Below are positions 39,383 through 40,958 of a stretch of 40,958 nucleotides of DNA, one piece after another. Within the stretch, counting starts at the first letter, position 1. Every line of letters begins with the position of its first letter. The stretch comes from Methylacidimicrobium cyclopophantes. GTDB taxonomy: Bacteria > Verrucomicrobiota > Verrucomicrobiia > Methylacidiphilales > Methylacidiphilaceae. The stretch covers positions 1 to 40,958 of the forward strand of contig NZ_CABFUZ020000093.1 of assembly GCF_902143385.2 (NCBI RefSeq), given 5' to 3'. The notes beneath the pieces were generated by a model. The model searched no databases, had not been told where the DNA came from, and was given only the letters and a program-made list of their open reading frames with translations. The translations under genes were made by a program, and so were the position numbers.

Positions 39383-40702
39383 TTGAAGCCGAATCCCCTT
39401 CGCCCCCCGATTCCCACCGAAGGATGGGATGTCTCGGTCCGCGAACAGGCTGCCGAGGTCCTTTCGGGCAAATGGGCCGGCAATGTGGGCCGATTCGTTC
39501 CCTTCCTGGGACCGGCCTTCATCGCCGCCGTCGCCTATATCGACCCGGGCAATTACGCAACCAACATCGAGAGCGGAACTCGCTACGGTTATCAGCTGCT
39601 CTGGGTCGTACTCTGGTCGAACCTCATCGCGCTCTTTGCGCAGGGTCTCTCGGCCAAGCTGGGAATCGTCACGGGCAAGAATCTTCCCGAGTGCATCCGC
39701 GATTTGCTGCCCCATCCCCTTCTCCGGATCGCCTACTGGCTGCAAGCCGAGCTGATGGCGATCGCGACCGACCTCGCGGAGTTCTTGGGCGCTGCCCTCG
39801 GCTTCCAACTCCTCTTGGGGATTCCCCTCTCGGTCGGCGCCCTGCTGACCGGAGCCGTCTCCTTTCTGATCCTCGGGCTGCGGCCGCGGGGCTTCCGCTA
39901 CCTCGAAGTCCTGCTCACGATCTTCGTCGGCTTTATCGCGGTCTGCTACGCCTTCGAGCTCTTCTGGGTCCATCCCTCGCTCTCGGAGAGCCTCCACGGC
40001 CTCCTCGTGCCCAGCATCCCCAGCGCCGAGGCCGCATATTTGGCCGCCGGGATTATCGGGGCGACGGTGATGCCCCATGCGATCTATCTCCATTCTGCGC
40101 TGACCCAACGGCGCATCCCGGCCCGGCGGCTTGCGGAAAAGCGCAAGCTGATTCGGCTTTCCTTCCTCGACGTCTCTCTGGCGATGGCGATCGCCGGCGT
40201 CATCAATCTCGCCATGCTTGCGGTCTCAGCCGCGGCGTTTGCCGGCGCTCCCCCCGAGAGAGGAGACGGGATCACGCAAGCCTACCGCGCCCTCTCGCCC
40301 ATGCTGGGCAAGCTGGCGGCGGGAGCATTCGCGCTCTCTCTCCTCGCCTCCGGCCTCTCCTCGTCGGCGGTAGGAACCCTCTCCGGCCAAGTCATCATGC
40401 AGGGCTTCGTCGGCTTTGCGATTCCGATCTGGCTGCGACGCTTGGTTACGATGGCACCGGCGATTCTCGTGATCGCTTTGGGTATCGACACAACGAAAAT
40501 TTTGGTCGCCTCGCAGGTCCTGTTGAGCTTCGGAATCGGTTTTGCGCTCGTCCCCCTCCTGCTCTTCACCCAAAGCTCCCGGTGGATGGGGCCGCTCCGC
40601 AACTCTCTTTGGACGAACATCGCGGGATGGCTGATCAGCGCAGCCATCGTCGGGCTCAACGCTTTTCTGCTTGCCCGCCTCCTCCTTCCTCCTTCCCAAT
40701 AG
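39383..40702 (+). CDS. mntH: Nramp-family manganese transporter
   Basis: The 439-residue, 11-helix inner-membrane proton-coupled divalent metal importer carries the Nramp signatures. DPGNYATNIE in TM1 provides the metal-binding Asp and Asn. ATVMPHAIYLHSALTQRR in TM6 provides the Ala/Met metal site and the His. A GQ-type segment GTLSGQVIMQGFVGF occurs late. The start is TTG 39383, supported by GGGAGG 7 bases upstream; no ATG is in frame nearby. It lies 34 bases after mntR, consistent with co-transcription and metal control. Confidence 0.95.
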   Translation: MKPNPLRPPIPTEGWDVSVREQAAEVLSGKWAGNVGRFVPFLGPAFIAAVAYIDPGNYATNIESGTRYGYQLLWVVLWSNLIALFAQGLSAKLGIVTGKNLPECIRDLLPHPLLRIAYWLQAELMAIATDLAEFLGAALGFQLLLGIPLSVGALLTGAVSFLILGLRPRGFRYLEVLLTIFVGFIAVCYAFELFWVHPSLSESLHGLLVPSIPSAEAAYLAAGIIGATVMPHAIYLHSALTQRRIPARRLAEKRKLIRLSFLDVSLAMAIAGVINLAMLAVSAAAFAGAPPERGDGITQAYRALSPMLGKLAAGAFALSLLASGLSSSAVGTLSGQVIMQGFVGFAIPIWLRRLVTMAPAILVIALGIDTTKILVASQVLLSFGIGFALVPLLLFTQSSRWMGPLRNSLWTNIAGWLISAAIVGLNAFLLARLLLPPSQ

Positions 40703-40745
40703 ATGCCTCTTCCGGATCCGAGAAAGCCCGACCCTTCCCGCATCT

Positions 40746-40958
40746 ATGGAAACCTGTACACTGCGTTCCTGGCCTGCCGACGGGAGACGGCGCGCCGTGG
40801 TGAGCCGGATTCTGCCGGAAATCGACGATCCCCGCTTCCCGGTGAAACGGGCGTTGGGGGAAGCGCTTTGCGTCCAGGCCCATGTCTTTTCCGACGGTCA
40901 CGACCGTATCGAAGTTCGCCTCCGCTACCGCCATCAGGGAGACTCTGAGTGGCGGGAG
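40746..40958 (+). CDS. glgE: Alpha-1,4-glucan:maltose-1-phosphate maltosyltransferase GlgE, N-terminal part only
   Basis: The first 71 residues are in the window and the rest is cut off. The segment VVSRILPEIDDPRFPVKRAL, then GEALCVQAHVFSDGHDRIEV and RLRYRHQGDSEWR, matches the N-terminal domain of GlgE (PEIDGGRFPVKRVVGE-V-V-ADVFADGHD), which extends alpha-glucan chains from maltose-1-phosphate. ATG 40746 gives an N-terminus of usual length; GTG codons at 40797/40800 are alternatives, and no strong ribosome-binding site decides. It starts 44 bases after mntH. In known genomes GlgE works with TreS and Pep2, which are not visible here. Confidence 0.75.
   Translation, partial: METCTLRSWPADGRRRAVVSRILPEIDDPRFPVKRALGEALCVQAHVFSDGHDRIEVRLRYRHQGDSEWRE

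Overview
The window is GC-rich bacterial DNA from a Gram-negative organism: it has outer-membrane/periplasm-type genes (AsmA-like, SCO1/SenC, MerP, lipoprotein) and frequent GTG/TTG starts. The mix of verrucomicrobial-looking genes (stand-alone or OvoA-fused ovothiol methyltransferase, polyphosphate glucokinase paired with an MGH1/GH63 glucosidase, GlgX and GlgE) would fit an acidophilic verrucomicrobium of the Methylacidiphilales type, but no phylogenetic marker is present and this is an inference.

Layout. 1-2700: end of an ovothiol-type methyltransferase, a small secreted protein, an AsmA-like membrane protein and a tRNA-Arg(TCT). 2700-8950: a decay zone. It holds a large secreted adhesin-like gene broken by two frameshifts and one stop, surrounded by remnants of at least four insertion sequences (two IS1380, one IS1634-like, one IS256), all reading on the minus strand. 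8987-13509: DEAD-box helicase, glycogen debranching enzyme GlgX and a SCO copper chaperone. 13510-14676: no recognisable gene. 14677-18309: polyphosphate glucokinase and a GH63-type glucosidase in one operon. 18380-20329: a sugar kinase/nucleotidyltransferase pair resembling AmgK/MurU. 20355-23288: a complete mercury-resistance locus, merTPA with divergent merR, a 19-bp-spacer MerR operator/promoter and a terminator. 23325-27009: BASS transporter, NAD-type 6-phosphogluconate dehydrogenase, alpha/beta hydrolase. 27041-29771: a secreted unknown protein overlapping a 624-residue protein that carries TraB/ChaN/EreA-superfamily-like signatures. 29950-30900: a broken HIBADH-family dehydrogenase. 31652-34437: an NtrC-type sigma-54 response regulator and its histidine kinase. 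34544-34696: a tiny lipoprotein. 34782-38561: WbqC-like protein divergent from a three-gene run (unknown protein with a primase-like signature, TIM-barrel isomerase-like protein, phosphopantetheinyl transferase). 38587-40702: MntR-type regulator and MntH manganese transporter. 40746-end: the start of GlgE.

How the genes fit together. Carbohydrate storage and use is a recurring theme: GlgX releases branches from glycogen, GlgE builds alpha-glucan from maltose-1-phosphate, the GH63-type enzyme releases glucose, polyphosphate glucokinase phosphorylates it with polyphosphate, and Gnd oxidises 6-phosphogluconate. Metal handling is the second theme: mercury detoxification, manganese import with its regulator, and copper delivery to cytochrome oxidase.
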